64,000 bases of DNA from positions 8,375,001 through 8,439,000 of the forward strand of contig CM055318.2 in assembly GCA_029255685.2 (NCBI GenBank), in the 5' to 3' direction. A program made the position numbers and the translations under genes. The first letter of the stretch is position 1. Each line of letters starts with the position of its first letter. Below are positions 21,744 through 32,666 of the stretch, piece by piece. The stretch comes from Silene conica (taxonomy: Eukaryota > Streptophyta > Magnoliopsida > Caryophyllales > Caryophyllaceae). A model generated the notes under the pieces. It did no database searches. It saw nothing but the letters and a program-made list of their open reading frames with translations, and was not told where the DNA came from.

Positions 21744-23651
21744 TTGAAAGCCCCGGGGTCAGATGGTATGAATCAAATGCATCCATTGAAAGCCCCGGGG
21801 CCAAATGGTATGAATGCGCTTTTTTACCAATGTTACTGGGATATCATTGGTCCAGATGTTGTATCCACGGTTCTTTCTATTTTACGGGGTCAGAGATCGA
21901 CACGGGATTTTAACAAAACAAATATTGTCCTTATTCCGAAAAAGAAAGCTCCGGATAAAATTCAAGATTACCGTCCTATCAGTTTATGTAATGTTGTCTA
22001 TAAGCTAGTTTCCAAGGTTTTGGCCAATAGACTAAAAGTTTTTTTAGGGGATATTGTTTCAGTAAACCAGAGTGCTTTTACTCCGGGAAGACTTATTTCA
22101 GACAATGTTTTAATAGCTTTTGAGATGTTCCATTATATGAAATGCTCGACGGCGGGGGATGGTTTTATGGCTATTAAACTTGATATGGCTAAAGCTTATG
22201 ACAGGGTCGAGTGGATTTTTTTGGAGCACTGTTTGAGAGTTATGGGATTTGATCGTACTTGGGTGGAAAGGGTTATGGATTGTGTTTCGACTTCGGTGCT
22301 TATAAATGGGACACCATCTCGGGAAATTACACCGACTCGTGGCTTACGACAAGGTGATCCTCTATCTCCGTATCTTTTTATTTTATGTGCTGAGGCCTTA
22401 TCAAACTTAATAAGGCGTGCGGTTGAACATGGTTCTTTGCATGGTATTCGGATTGCTACTGGAGCACCTACTGTCTCCCACTTATTGTTTGCAGATGATA
22501 GTATAATTTTTATCAGAGCAAATGTTACGGAGGCAGGGGTTGTTATGGATTTGTTGAACAAATATGAAATAGCTTCGGTTCAGCTTGTTAATATTGACAA
22601 AACCACGGTCTCTTTTAGCAAAGGGGTATCAAGAGAGGGTAGAAGTTCTGTCATTTCGCGGTTGGGTATGTTGGAGGTGTCGGAGCAATCCCGTTATCTT
22701 GGTTTACCTACTGTCATTGGTAGGTCGAGAAAGGTATTAACAGACATTATTCGGGATAAACTCACTAAAAGACTTTCTGGGTGGCGCGGGAAAATGTTGT
22801 TAAGAGCGGGTAGGGAGGTTGTTATTAAGGCGGTGGCCAATTCACTCCCTACCTATGTGATGAGTGTTTTTAAACTTCCCGTTCAATTTTATTCTGAGCT
22901 TACTCGTTTGGTGTCTAAATTTTGGTGGAATCATAATGAGCATAGAAAAGGGATATCCTGGGTGGCTTGGAAAAAACTTTGTCGGCCAAAAAGCTTGGGA
23001 GGTATAGGTTTTCGAGATTTTCAATCCACAAATTTTGCCTTACCTGGTAAACAAGTATGGCGTTTACTTACTAACCCGGATAGCTTGTGGGTCCAAATCA
23101 TGAGGGCTAAATATTTTCCGACTTCTTCTATCATAGATGCTGATATTGGTCACAACCCAAGTTATACTTGGAGAGGTATTCAGGAGGCGAAGCGGGTTTT
23201 AATTCAGGGGCTTCGGAGGAGGGTGGGGGACGGTATGTCCACCTACATTTGGCAGGATGCGTGGATTCCAGGAACCGAGACTGGGAAAGTTTTGTCTCCG
23301 TGCAGTCCAGGGCGGGAAAATATGACGGTGGCTGAGCTTTTTCGTCAGTACGGTATAGGTTGGGATTTTGCCAAAGTTGAGGCTCTTTTTCTGCCATTTG
23401 AAAGGGATCGAATTCTAAATATCAGATTGAGTGAGGTCCAGCCAAGTGATGATTGGTATTGGGAGGCTGAGAAAAGTGGGGAGTATTCTGTAAAATCGGC
23501 TTACCGTATTTTATCTGGGACAGTGCTTGGTATGAATAATGGTCCTCTTCGAGTTGGGCGAGGGAGAAAAGCTTTTGGAATCGACTCTGGAAGGTTCCGG
23601 TTTGGCCCCGAATCAAGCTCTTTTTTTGGCAACTATGCAGTGAAGCTCTAG
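21744..23651 (+). pseudogene. LINE reverse transcriptase (frameshifted ORF2, N-terminal part missing)
   Basis: The frame holds the plant LINE reverse transcriptase blocks: YRPISLCNVVYK, NQSAFTPGRLISDN, motif A LDMAKAYDRVEW, GLRQGDPLSPYLFILCAEAL and motif C LLFADDS, so both catalytic aspartate sites are intact. Downstream comes the usual LINE linker (WVAWKKLCRPKSLGGIGFRD, WWNH). Two in-frame 42-bp copies at 21738 and 21780 duplicate the KAPG..GMN block. Near 23570, within GCTTTTGGAATC, one base is lost: the next frame continues the family sequence with WNRLWKVPVWPRIKLFFWQL and then the zinc-binding C-x2-C...H-x4-C segment, reaching the RNase H frame. The element therefore cannot make a full ORF2 protein. 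Confidence 0.9.
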
Positions 23652-24550
23652 CAACTGGATCCAACATTGCATACCGCTTACGAGGTGAGTCCCCTTTCTG
23701 TTATTTTTGTTCTTCAAATACTGAGTCGAGTCTTCATCTTTTCCGTGATTGTTGGGTGGCTAACCGACTATGGGAGGGGCTGAATATACCGAGTGTGACA
23801 GAAGATTGTGAAGGGTCTATGCGTGACTGGGTGGAAGTGCTATGGGGTTCACTGAGCTGGGAGGAGCATAGGATGTTTATGATTGGTTGTTGGGCGTTGT
23901 GGGAGCACCGTAATAAGATTATTTTTGATGGCCGAAGACTGGACCCTGAGGCGATAATTCGAAGGACTATTGAGGTAGCGCAGGAAGGTGAGGGATCTTT
24001 GGATTTGCAAGGGATAAATCAACTACGGAAAGTTCAGACACAAGACATTGGTCAGAGAGGATGGAGATGCCCACCGTTTGAGTGCTTGAAAATTAATGTT
24101 GATGCTGGGGTTAAGGATGGTGTGGGAGTGGGGATTGGTGCTGTTTGTAGGGATGGAGTTGGGACGGTGCTTTTGGGTTTATCGCTCCATTTTACAGAGA
24201 TGTGGGATCCTTTGCTGGCCGAAGCTATAGCAGTCTTGGAAGGAGTACGTGAAGCTCGAAGGAGGGGCCATTTAAGTGTCGTAGTGGAAAGTGATAATTC
24301 CGGGGTTATTGAAGCGCTCCAGAAATGTCGACGAGGCCGCAGTATTTTTCATTTGGTTATTGATGATATTCTTTCCTTATGTTCTTCTTTTACTTTGATA
24401 CTATGGTCTCATACTTGTAGGGCGAATAATTCTATAGCCCATGCTTTAGCTCATTCTATGTGTCCGGAGTCGGGTAGAGAGGAGTGGTTGGACTTGTTTC
24501 CGGAGTCTGTAAACAACGCTATTCTCTACGACTTATCGTCTATAAATTAA
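23652..24550 (+). pseudogene. LINE zf-RVT end and RNase H domain
   Basis: Continuation of the LINE ORF2 in the shifted frame, ending with TAA at 24548-24550. CYFCSSNTESSLHLFRDC is the zf-RVT zinc motif. The RNase H domain (RVT_3 type) runs from about 24098 to 24460: VDAGVKDGVGVGIGAVCRD carries the first aspartate, LLAEAIAVLEG the glutamate, VVVESDNSGVIEAL the second aspartate, and NNSIAHALAH ends the domain. RNase H removes the RNA strand from RNA-DNA hybrids. The domain is intact but separated from the RT by the frameshift. Confidence 0.88.
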
Positions 24551-24605
24551 GCCTAGGCTTTTACCTTCAAAAAAAAAAGGGGCAGTAAGGGGTTCTTCAA
24601 TCTTA

Positions 24606-24822
24606 ACCTGACCGGTCGGTTCACCGGTCCAGACCCGGTTCAGACCTTGTCGGTTCATCGATCCAGACCCGGTCGGTTCAACAGTCCAGACCCGGTTCGA
24701 ACCCGGTCGGTCCAGACCCGGTTCAGACCCCGGTCGGTTCACTAGTCCAGACCCAGTTCGGACCCGGTCGGTTCGCCGGTTTGGACCCGGTCGGTCCGCC
24801 GGTCCAGACCCCGTCCGAGTAA
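24606..24822. repeat. GC-rich CCGGTCGGTTC minisatellite
   Basis: About ten degenerate units built from CCGGTCGGTTC and CCAGACCCGGTTC, period roughly 18-25 bp. The composition (GC-rich) contrasts sharply with the AT-rich surroundings. It begins about 28 bases after the LINE poly-A. Confidence 0.85.
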
Positions 24823-25246
24823 CTTTTCAATTTTTTATACAAATTCTCAAGTTATATTCATCAACAATTTAATTTTTAGGCCTTTATTTAATTTATGAGT
24901 GTGAATCAATAAATGACAATTGCTTAGTGAAATATAACATAAATAACTCTAAGACCGATCCCAAGTGAATTGAAGGGTCAATAGTTAATTGGGTCAAATT
25001 AACTAAGTATTAATAACTTAATTATCACAACCCACTATAACATATGGTCAATTGATGACCTCGTTTCTTGATATTACCTAATAACCTAATAGTTGTTCTA
25101 TTCCCCTTGGCTACAAATATGAAGAGTGCAAAATATGCGTTGAAAATTAATTGGGAAGAGAAATTGGGAATGGATTTGCAGGAGTTGTCGGCTTCTTCAC
25201 TTGCTCTGCAATAATATGAAAAACGTATTAAATGAATAACGATCTA
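24823..25246. other. Intergenic DNA, nothing recognised
   Basis: AT-rich sequence between the minisatellite and the next Helitron. No coding or RNA signal. Confidence 0.4.
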
Positions 25247-26296
25247 TCTCTATAAAAAGAGTAGAATTTAACTCATTTTGATTGGTTTATTAAAATAAGG
25301 CAAAAAACTACTCACTAACTTTTAGTTTGTTTTAATTTATATCTCTCCTAAATTGAGAATTCTCATTCCTAATTACGTAATCAATTGCAGTATTACATTT
25401 CGTCATTGTCATAATAAAATACGATACAATCAAATTATTGTTCATCGAAAATATAAATAACAACATACAACGTTTCAATAAAATACGATATAGGACGGTC
25501 CAAAAAGCAAATCCGAAAAACAAAAAATTACAAACACGAAAAATAATTGGTACAGTCCGAAAATTAAATTACATTATATTCTCCAATTTTCCAATCAAAT
25601 CAAATATAAATTAAGATACCAAACAAAATAAAATACGATATACAACAGTCCAATAATTATTACATTTTCGCCAATGTCGAAATAAAAATCTTGTATAGTA
25701 GAAAAAAACTAAAAATCAGCACGAAAAATAAACAAAACGGGAATTCCAACCTAAATAACTCAAAGTCAACTAAAAATTATTCAGGTGGGGATATTACGTT
25801 TATTAATCAGGTTGCATATTAATGATTAATGATAATACTAATAATAATAAAATACTGGAATAAAATATTGGAAATAAATTGAAAATCTAAAAATTATAAT
25901 TTTATTATGCTAAAAAAACTGCAAATTAATGTTATTCATGCATGTAGATCTACTCCTAAGAGATTGAGACGATATTGATAATAATCAAATCATTGACGGT
26001 TAGAAAGAACACATAAGTAGGTAATAACAAAACACGAGATCGATATTTCAAATAAAAAAAGCCGTTAATTCTGAAACCATAACAAATAAAATATGCCTCT
26101 TACATTAGTAATGAAATAGATCGGATTCTATAGCAGAAAAAAATGATCTATTTTAGTAACTGCTGATTTATAATAATTTATATATTATCTACTTAATTTT
26201 TATTTTGAATTATATTTGTATTAATTAGTCACATATTTATGAGTAACCAAATATTTTAAAACAGACCGTACATTTGTTGTACGGGTATAAAACTAG
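25247..26296 (+). mobile_element. Non-autonomous Helitron, 1.05 kb
   Basis: Starts A|TCTCTATAAAAAGAGTAG and ends with hairpin CCGTACATTTGTTGTACGG, then CTAG (26293-26296) and T. No target duplication, as expected. AT-rich body without genes. Confidence 0.7.
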
Positions 26297-26569
26297 TATT
26301 CATTATAAAATTTATAGTGAACCATATAAAAAATAAAAAAATATAAAAAACAGCTATATTTTGTGAATGTCTATAAAATGAGCTCAATCTTGGCATATTT
26401 TGAACAAGTTTTTTCTTCTGAGTATTTATATTTAATACAATCATTTTGTGGATGTCTATAAAAATTGCTAATAAGATTATGAGAAAATGAGAAAATGAAT
26501 AAGGTATCACATATAACGGATAAGATATTATGAATATATATACGTAAAAGAGGAATTTTTCGAGCGATT

Positions 26570-27490
26570 TCATTGGCTATTATTTTAGAGCAATTTCATT
26601 GGCTATTACTTTAGTTAAATAAATTAAGTATATAAATAAAAAGATAATTAAATATTAATAAAATATGAGTTGGATAATTATTGTTCTATTACTTTGGTTA
26701 AATAAATTAAGTATATAAATAAAAAGATAATTAAATAGTAATAAAATATCAGTTGGATAATTATTGAATTAGTTAATAAAAGAATTGATTTTATTGGCTA
26801 TTGTTTTAGAGCAATTTTATTGGCTATTACTTTAGTTAAATAAATTAAGTATATAAATAAAAAGATAATTAAATATTAATAAAATATGAGTTGGATAATT
26901 ATTGTTCTATTACTTAGGTTAAATAAATTAAGTATATAAATAAAAAGATAATTAAATAGTAATAAAATATCAGTTGGATAATTATTGAATTAGTTAATAA
27001 AAGAATTGATTTTATTGGCTATTGTTTTAGAGCAATTTTATTGACTATTAGTTTGGTTAAATAAATTACATATATAAATAAAAAGATAATTAAATAGTAA
27101 TAAAATATCAGTTGGATAATTATTGTTTTTAGAGCGATTACATTGGCTGATATTACTTTGGTTAAATAAATTAAGTAAATAAATAAAGAGATAATTAAAT
27201 AGTAGTAAAATATAAATTGGATAATTATTGAATTAGTTAATAAAATAATTGATTTCATTGCCTATTGTTTTATAGCAATTTCATTGGTTATTACCTTGGT
27301 TAAATAAATTAAATATATAAATAAAAAAATATTTAAATACTAATAAAATATCAGTTGGATAATTATTATTTTAGAGCGATTACATTGGATATTACTTAGT
27401 TTAAATAAATTAAGTATATAAATAAAAAGATAATTAAATAGTAATAAAATACAAGTTGGATAATTTTTGAATTAGTTAATAAAATAATTG
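26570..27490. repeat. Higher-order AT-rich tandem repeat
   Basis: A ~100-bp unit (TTAAATAAATTAAGTATATA, AAAAGATAATTAAATA, ATAAAATATGAGTTGGATAA) occurs about eight times. Alternating units form a ~240-bp higher-order repeat (for example 26574 and 26806). In the inverted Helitron (17400-17640) the same block is present only about twice, so it expanded here. Confidence 0.85.
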
Positions 27491-27619
27491 ATTGTAAACT
27501 AAGAGTTTTGGCTACTGTAGATTTATGGTATAATTCGTTGTTTCTCTTCTTTTATTTAATTAAAAGCATAAATAGATGTATTGATGAATATATTAAGCAC
27601 TTAAGTTTACGAGTTATAA

Positions 27620-28590
27620 TTTAAAAAAAATACGAGCTACAGAATACGACCACACAAGAATATGAGCTAATGTAAAAAAAAAGTTTAAGAGAATCACAGA
27701 CTAAAAAATACGAGCACGGAAGAATGCGAGCTATTAACCTAAGAATACGAGCTATTAAGCTAAGAATACGAGCTAATGTAAAAACAATACGAATTATTAA
27801 GATAAGACGAGCTTTAAAATATGAGCACAAATGAATACAAGGTAATGAAAAAACAATACGAGCTATTAAGATAAGACGAGCTTCAAAATATGAGCACAAA
27901 TGAATACGAATACGAGATTAAAAGGATCACGAACTTAAATATACGAGCACATAATAAAAATACGGCCTATTAAGATGAAATACGAGCTAATGTAAACAAA
28001 ATACCAAAACACGAGCTAATTGAAACACTTCTCGAGCTAAAAAAATAGAACTAGATTTGCAAGACGTCAAATTTCATGATATAATAAGCACTTAATATTA
28101 CGAGGTATAATTAAAGAATACGAGTTACAAAATACGAATATATAAGAAATACGAGCTAATGTAAAAGAAATAAGAACTTAAGAGAATCAGGAGCTAAAAA
28201 ATATGAGCATATAAGAACGCGAGCTATTAACGTAAGAATGCGAGCTAATAGAGCTATTAAGCTTAGAATACGAGCTAACATAAAAAAGTACGAGCTATTA
28301 AGATAAGAATTTGAGCTAATGTAAAAAAACATACGAGCATATATATAAGAGAATCACGAACTTACAAATATGAGCATATAAGAATACAGGCTAATATAAA
28401 AAGAATACGAGTTAATGTAAGAAAAATACGGGCTAATAAGATAACAATACGAGCTATTAAGATACGAATACGAGTTAATGTAGAAAGTATACGAGCTAAT
28501 AAGATAAGAATACGCGCTATTAGGATAATAATATGAGTTAAAGTAAAAAACATACGATCGAATGTAAAAAAAATACGAGTTAATGTTAAA
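27620..28590. repeat. Degenerate array of GATAAGAATACGAGCTA units
   Basis: Reverse complement of the array at 15780-16720, about forty degenerate units of 18-25 bp with the conserved word TACGAGCTA. The frames read across it are repeat artefacts. Confidence 0.85.
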
Positions 28591-29296
28591 AGAGTATAAG
28601 CTTCGACTATCTTCAAATATTAGAAATATTGGATAAAAATTTCTTCAAGATGATGCTTAAATGAAAAATATATAAGTTATTATAAAAATATGTGTGCTAA
28701 AAACTTATTTTGACAACAGTGATGCGTAATATGTAAGTGCGTGTCTTTCCAAAACCATTGAATCGAAGGTACAAGTTTTCGTTTCCATTGATATTTCATG
28801 CACTTTCAACGTTCCATGTTGTTCCATTGAGGATGATACATCTGAGGTTTCATTAGCCATAAAAAAATACATGAATTATTCTCTATATATGCCTATTATA
28901 CTTTTTAAAAGATTAACTGTTACGATAATTATTTTGAAAACATGTCAAGATATTATCCAGGCAACGCCCGGACATGAAATCTAGTATGTTATAAAACAAA
29001 GAATCTTAAATTACAACCTATAAATTAGCAAAGATTGATACAATTATGGAATATAAATATTGTGTTATCAATCTACATTAAACGTGATTGATATTGTTGA
29101 TGGATGATGCTTGATGATCGATGATGCATGGACTTCGATGATGTTTGATTGTTCAGAAATTACTCGGCGTTATTACCCACATCATCATTATTGTGATGCT
29201 GAAGATCCATTTTAGATTAATGATGCTTGAAGATCGATTTTAGATCAATGATTGATGATAAAATTGTATGATTTGGGGAAAATATATGACTGAGAA

Positions 29297-29672
29297 TCCC
29301 CTTTCTATAAAAGGAACAACATTTTAAACAATCCCATTGGTCGAAATTTTTTTTTTTTCAAAAGGCTACCCACGTTCAACACTAAAATTAATTAATGTCT
29401 CTCCAAATCAAGCATGGGTAGAATTTTATTTTTTTTTTAAAATCAAACTCATATTCTAAACCACAATTAATTACTCTCTCTCCACATTCTTTCTCCAATT
29501 TATTTTCTACCAATCACAATGCTTTGATCTGCGTACAACTAAATTTAAAATACGAACTTATTGAATTATTTCGGCATTGCAAATTAATCATGCTCAATTA
29601 TATTTTTCTGCATCTAATAATAAAACAATTGTTATTTAAACCCGTGCATTTTTTACACAGGTTTAACACCAG
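29297..29672 (+). mobile_element. Small non-autonomous Helitron, 376 bp
   Basis: Starts A|TCCCCTTTCTATAAAAGGAA; ends with the hairpin CCGTGCATTTTTTACACAGG and CCAG (normally CTRR), then T. It is very similar throughout to 43049-43430, and its last 100 bp match the helicase-bearing Helitron at 19861. Confidence 0.75.
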
Positions 29673-30203
29673 TAATTTTCCAAAACAATGTTAATTAATC
29701 ATTCAATTACTTTGAATTATACTTCATAAATAAAAATTAAATATTTTTTATTTTGATAAATATCTTTTAGGTTGAATTAATTACATAACAAAAAAAATAA
29801 AAAACAACAACAATTGTGGTAAAACACTAATATACGTCACAATAATTGTGGCAAAATACTAATAATATGTGGCAAAAATTTAATAAATTGTGGAAAATAT
29901 ATTTTGACTATATATTATGACAATATAGTATTTGTTGCTCATCCAAAATAATACTACCAAATTATGCGTTCATATTATGACATATTTTCTCATATGAAAC
30001 GATAATTTTATGGATACACAATTTTATTTAATATTACCAAACCATTAATCACATTTTTCCTTGCTTTTTTTTTTGACAACTACCCCTCTATTTTTTTTCG
30101 TACATTTTTTTTGAAAAATTACCAAATGACAACATAGCCAGAGTGATAAACAAACTTAGGTTCTTGGGTAAAAGTTGTAGTTTTCTGGATGTGGGTTCAT
30201 GAA
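29673..30203. other. AT-rich intergenic DNA
   Basis: No gene or transposon end recognised up to the stop codon of the minus-strand gene fragment. Confidence 0.4.
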
Positions 30204-30774
30204 CTAGCTCTCACTCAATGTCTGGAGAAGGATAAATTCACCAAAGCCATCAAGTGAGTTGCGCGCATAATATATTCTCCTGGATTTCTTACGATGTAGA
30301 ACCTTGAGTAACCTCAGTCGAGGTGCGTTCTCATACATGTGCATAGGGTGAGCAAAAGCCAAATTTCCCTCCATGTATACATTTCTTTACATCCAAGTGC
30401 TCTAGCTTCAACTAGCTCAATATCAGGGGTGTAGAAAGGAAAGTCAATAGTAGAGGTTGTGATAAACCCTTCGCTATCATTCTTTATCCACACTTGAGCT
30501 GAAATGGGAGGGTTTAAAACTCAGCCCGCAAAATCAACAATATTCCATACATACGAATATAATAGATTTTAAAAAAAGACAACAAAGCACAACAATTAAA
30601 TCATACCAAAGTGGGGATGTGTTCCGCAGCCGGTGTGAGCCATCAAAGTATTAAAACGATCCCTTGTAGAAAATTCGCTCGTATGCACCAACTCAAATCC
30701 CGAAACCGTTAGAAGTTTCGGTGTCAAGGCAATATCCATGAAATTAGCCGACTCCGAACCATCAACTCCCGATC
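30204..30774 (-). pseudogene. Fragment of an unrecognised protein-coding gene, two exons visible
   Basis: On the minus strand an exon 30774-30607 (56 codons, e.g. ANFMDIALTPKLLTVSGFEL, MAHTGCGTHPHF) joins in phase 1 to an exon starting 30498 (QVWIKNDSEGFITTSTIDFP, YTPDIELVEARALGCKEMY) through good donor GTATGATT and acceptor CATTTCAG. Around 30370 the frame must shift by one to continue (AFAHPMHMYENAPRLRLLKV, ARNSLDGFGEFILLQTLSES) to the stop at 30204. Codon character and splice fit say it was a real gene; I do not recognise the family. A decayed second copy of the first exon region is split by the CACTA element. Confidence 0.5.
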
Positions 30775-31088
30775 CTTAACAGTTTTAACGAGAAAATATT
30801 GTCAAATTAATGCTCGGCAACGCAATAATACACAAATGAAAAAAAATGATATACTACTAAAAACTAGCAATGTTAGACCAATATATAAAATGCGTATCAA
30901 AGATTGATACCCAAAAACTAAAAATTTGCGGATTTACTGCCAATTTAATAGCCCAAAACAAATCAAAGGATTAGAGAGATATATTATAATACGCATACGC
31001 ACACATTTGAAAAGGGAAGAATAGAGAACTGTTTTTCCATCAATCTCATTAGCAACTGATAACATATCGCCGCTGCTGAAAATTAAAG

Positions 31089-31217
31089 CATACCAACGTT
31101 GGTATGTAGTCAACTGGCGGAGTAAGCCATCAAATGAGTAAAAAATTAACTCATATGCACCAACTCAAATGTCGAGACCGTTGGAAGTTTTGGTGTCAAG
31201 CAATGTTCATGAAATTA
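31089..31217 (-). pseudogene. Decayed duplicate exon, part left of the CACTA insertion
   Basis: Matches 30605-30746 (shared GCACCAACTCAAAT, GTTGGAAGTTTTGGTGTCAA) but with stops. It continues to the right of the CACTA element at 38715-38870 (CCTTAACGGTTTTAAAGAGA, ATTGTCAAATTA). The two parts plus one TTA reconstruct the duplicate. Confidence 0.75.
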
Positions 31218-31238
31218 CACTACAAAAAATTACTGCCC

Positions 31239-31608
31239 TTGCGACGGATTATTTGCGACGGATAGCAATTCCGTCGCAAATAGGGTTTTGGGACGGACTT
31301 TGCGACGGAATTCTTTTTGCGACGGAATTTTGCGACGGACCTAAATTTCCCAGACCCGCGAAGTGAAAGTCAAATGGCGGGAAAGTTTGCGACGGAAAGT
31401 CTGTCGCAAATATTGACTTTTGCGACGGAATTTCCATCGCAAACAAATTGACCAGACTTAACCAAAATCTGGTCAAGGTCAAACTTTGACCAGATTTGCG
31501 ACGGAAATTCCGTCGCAAATTTTGACTTTTGCGACGGAATTTCCGTCGCAAATCTGGTCAAAGTTTGACCTTGACCAGATTTGCGACGGAAATTCCGTCG
31601 CAAAGTTT
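31239..31608. repeat. CACTA left subterminal repeats (GCGACGG palindromes)
   Basis: At least a dozen TTTGCGACGGA / TCCGTCGCAAA motifs, many paired head to head as TTGCGACGG...CCGTCGCAA palindromes, interleaved with inverted copies of AAAGTTTGACC(TTGACC)AGA. In En/Spm, such subterminal repeats bind the TNPA protein. Confidence 0.9.
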
Positions 31609-31639
31609 ATTTATACAGACCCCGCGGGTCTTCTTTTTT

Positions 31640-32292
31640 CCCCCAAATCGATTTCAATCTTTTACCTAAAACCCTAAGTGCGATTTTTCGACGAGCACCA
31701 AAACCACCCCAACCCACCAACCCCGACGCCACCACCCCCCACTCCACCACCCCTGACACCGCCGGCCACCCTGCCACCTCGCCGGAGCACTCCCTCCTTC
31801 TCCTTCCTTCCTTCCTCCTCCTTCCTCTCCTTCTCCTTCTCCCTTCCACCTCACCGCCGCCGCCACCACACCGCTGCCACCTTGCCGCCGCCACTTACTT
31901 CTTCATTCTCCATTTCTCTTAATGTATGTATACTAACTTTCGTTATTTATGTACCGTCTTAATTAGTTATTTTTAGTCCGTCGCAAAATTCCGTCGCAAA
32001 TTCCGTATTATTGTTTGTTATTGTTATTAAGAATAGTTAGTTTAGTTTAATTGTTATTTGATTAGTTTAGTTAGTATTGTTAGGTGGTTAGTGATATTAG
32101 GTTAGTAGCTAATTTCGTCCCAAATCCGTCGCATATTGTTGTTAAGATGTTTAGGACGATTGATTTTTGATATAAAATTTGCATTGTTGTTGATTGTTAG
32201 TGTTGTTGATTTGTTTAGAATATTCTTGAATAGTACCCGTTCAATAATTACACATTAGGTGTAATTGTTGAATAGTCCCCGTTTTGGGACTG
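31640..32292. other. CACTA 5' leader region with C-rich segment
   Basis: After the subterminal repeats comes AAACCCTAA, then a C/T-rich CCACC/CTTCC stretch (31700-31900) resembling an untranslated leader, then T-rich DNA with two more CCGTCGCAAA motifs near 31978-32005. The proline- or glycine-rich frames in it are compositional. It is probably the transcription start region of the transposase gene. Confidence 0.45.
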
Positions 32293-32503
32293 TCTTTGAA
32301 TCTTTTATGCCATTTAGGTAGTAAACACTCTTATAATTTCTTGATTGTAATGAAACAAAAATTGGGCAACACTTCCTTATTGTTCTCCAAATACATTCTA
32401 TATAATGTATTTGGAGAACAATAGGGAAGTGCTGCCCAATTTTTGTCTCATTACAATCAAGAAAATATAAGAGTGTTTACAAATGGTATGAAAGATTCAA
32501 AGA
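32293..32503 (+). repeat. Long near-perfect foldback inside the CACTA element
   Basis: Left arm 32293-32397 and right arm 32404-32503 pair with few mismatches around a 6-base loop (CTATAT). For example TTGTTCTCCAAATACATT pairs with AATGTATTTGGAGAACAA, and TAAACACTCTTATA with TATAAGAGTGTTTA. Lying in the transposase leader on the sense strand, it would be transcribed as a ~210-nt hairpin. It could be a MIRNA-like or siRNA precursor; no mature sequence is recognised. Confidence 0.85.
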
Positions 32504-32561
32504 TGGGTTTAGGCTGGAGAGATAAGGACCCCAGACCAATATATGTAAATTGTTTTTTTTT

Positions 32562-32631
32562 TGCAGGTTGGTGTTGGTGTTGGTGTTGGTGTTGGTGGTG
32601 TTGGTGTTGGTGTTGGTGTTGGTAGTTGTAG

Positions 32632-32666
<35 letters not shown>

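Larger units (their letters stand above)
21738..24578 (+). mobile_element. 5'-truncated LINE (L1-type non-LTR retrotransposon)
   Basis: ORF2-type coding sequence starting inside the reverse transcriptase domain (no endonuclease domain), followed by a zinc-knuckle zf-RVT region, RNase H and a short A tract at 24569-24578. Truncation at the 5' end and a poly-A tail are normal outcomes of target-primed reverse transcription. Target duplications were not resolved. Confidence 0.85.
26530..28984 (+). mobile_element. Helitron, inverted relative of the 15370-18442 element
   Basis: The 3' end is hairpin (CCAGGCAACGCCCGG) plus CTAG at 28981-28984 and T, and the last ~360 bases mirror the other copy (15370-15700), including a 150-bp block with ATGGCTAATGAAA (minus) / TTTCATTAGCCAT. 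The repeat array 27620-28590 and the AT-rich block are also shared in reverse complement. The 5' end is unresolved; 26530 is where homology (AAAGAGGAATTTTTCGAGCG) becomes visible. Confidence 0.7.

Noticed and set aside
31581..31962. Proline-rich plus-strand and glycine-rich minus-strand frames
   Set aside because: Compositional frames in the C-rich leader of the CACTA element; both strands and several frames are open at once.
32293..32503. Identity of the CACTA hairpin with miR820
   Set aside because: The arms do not contain the miR820 sequence as I know it; only the architecture is similar.
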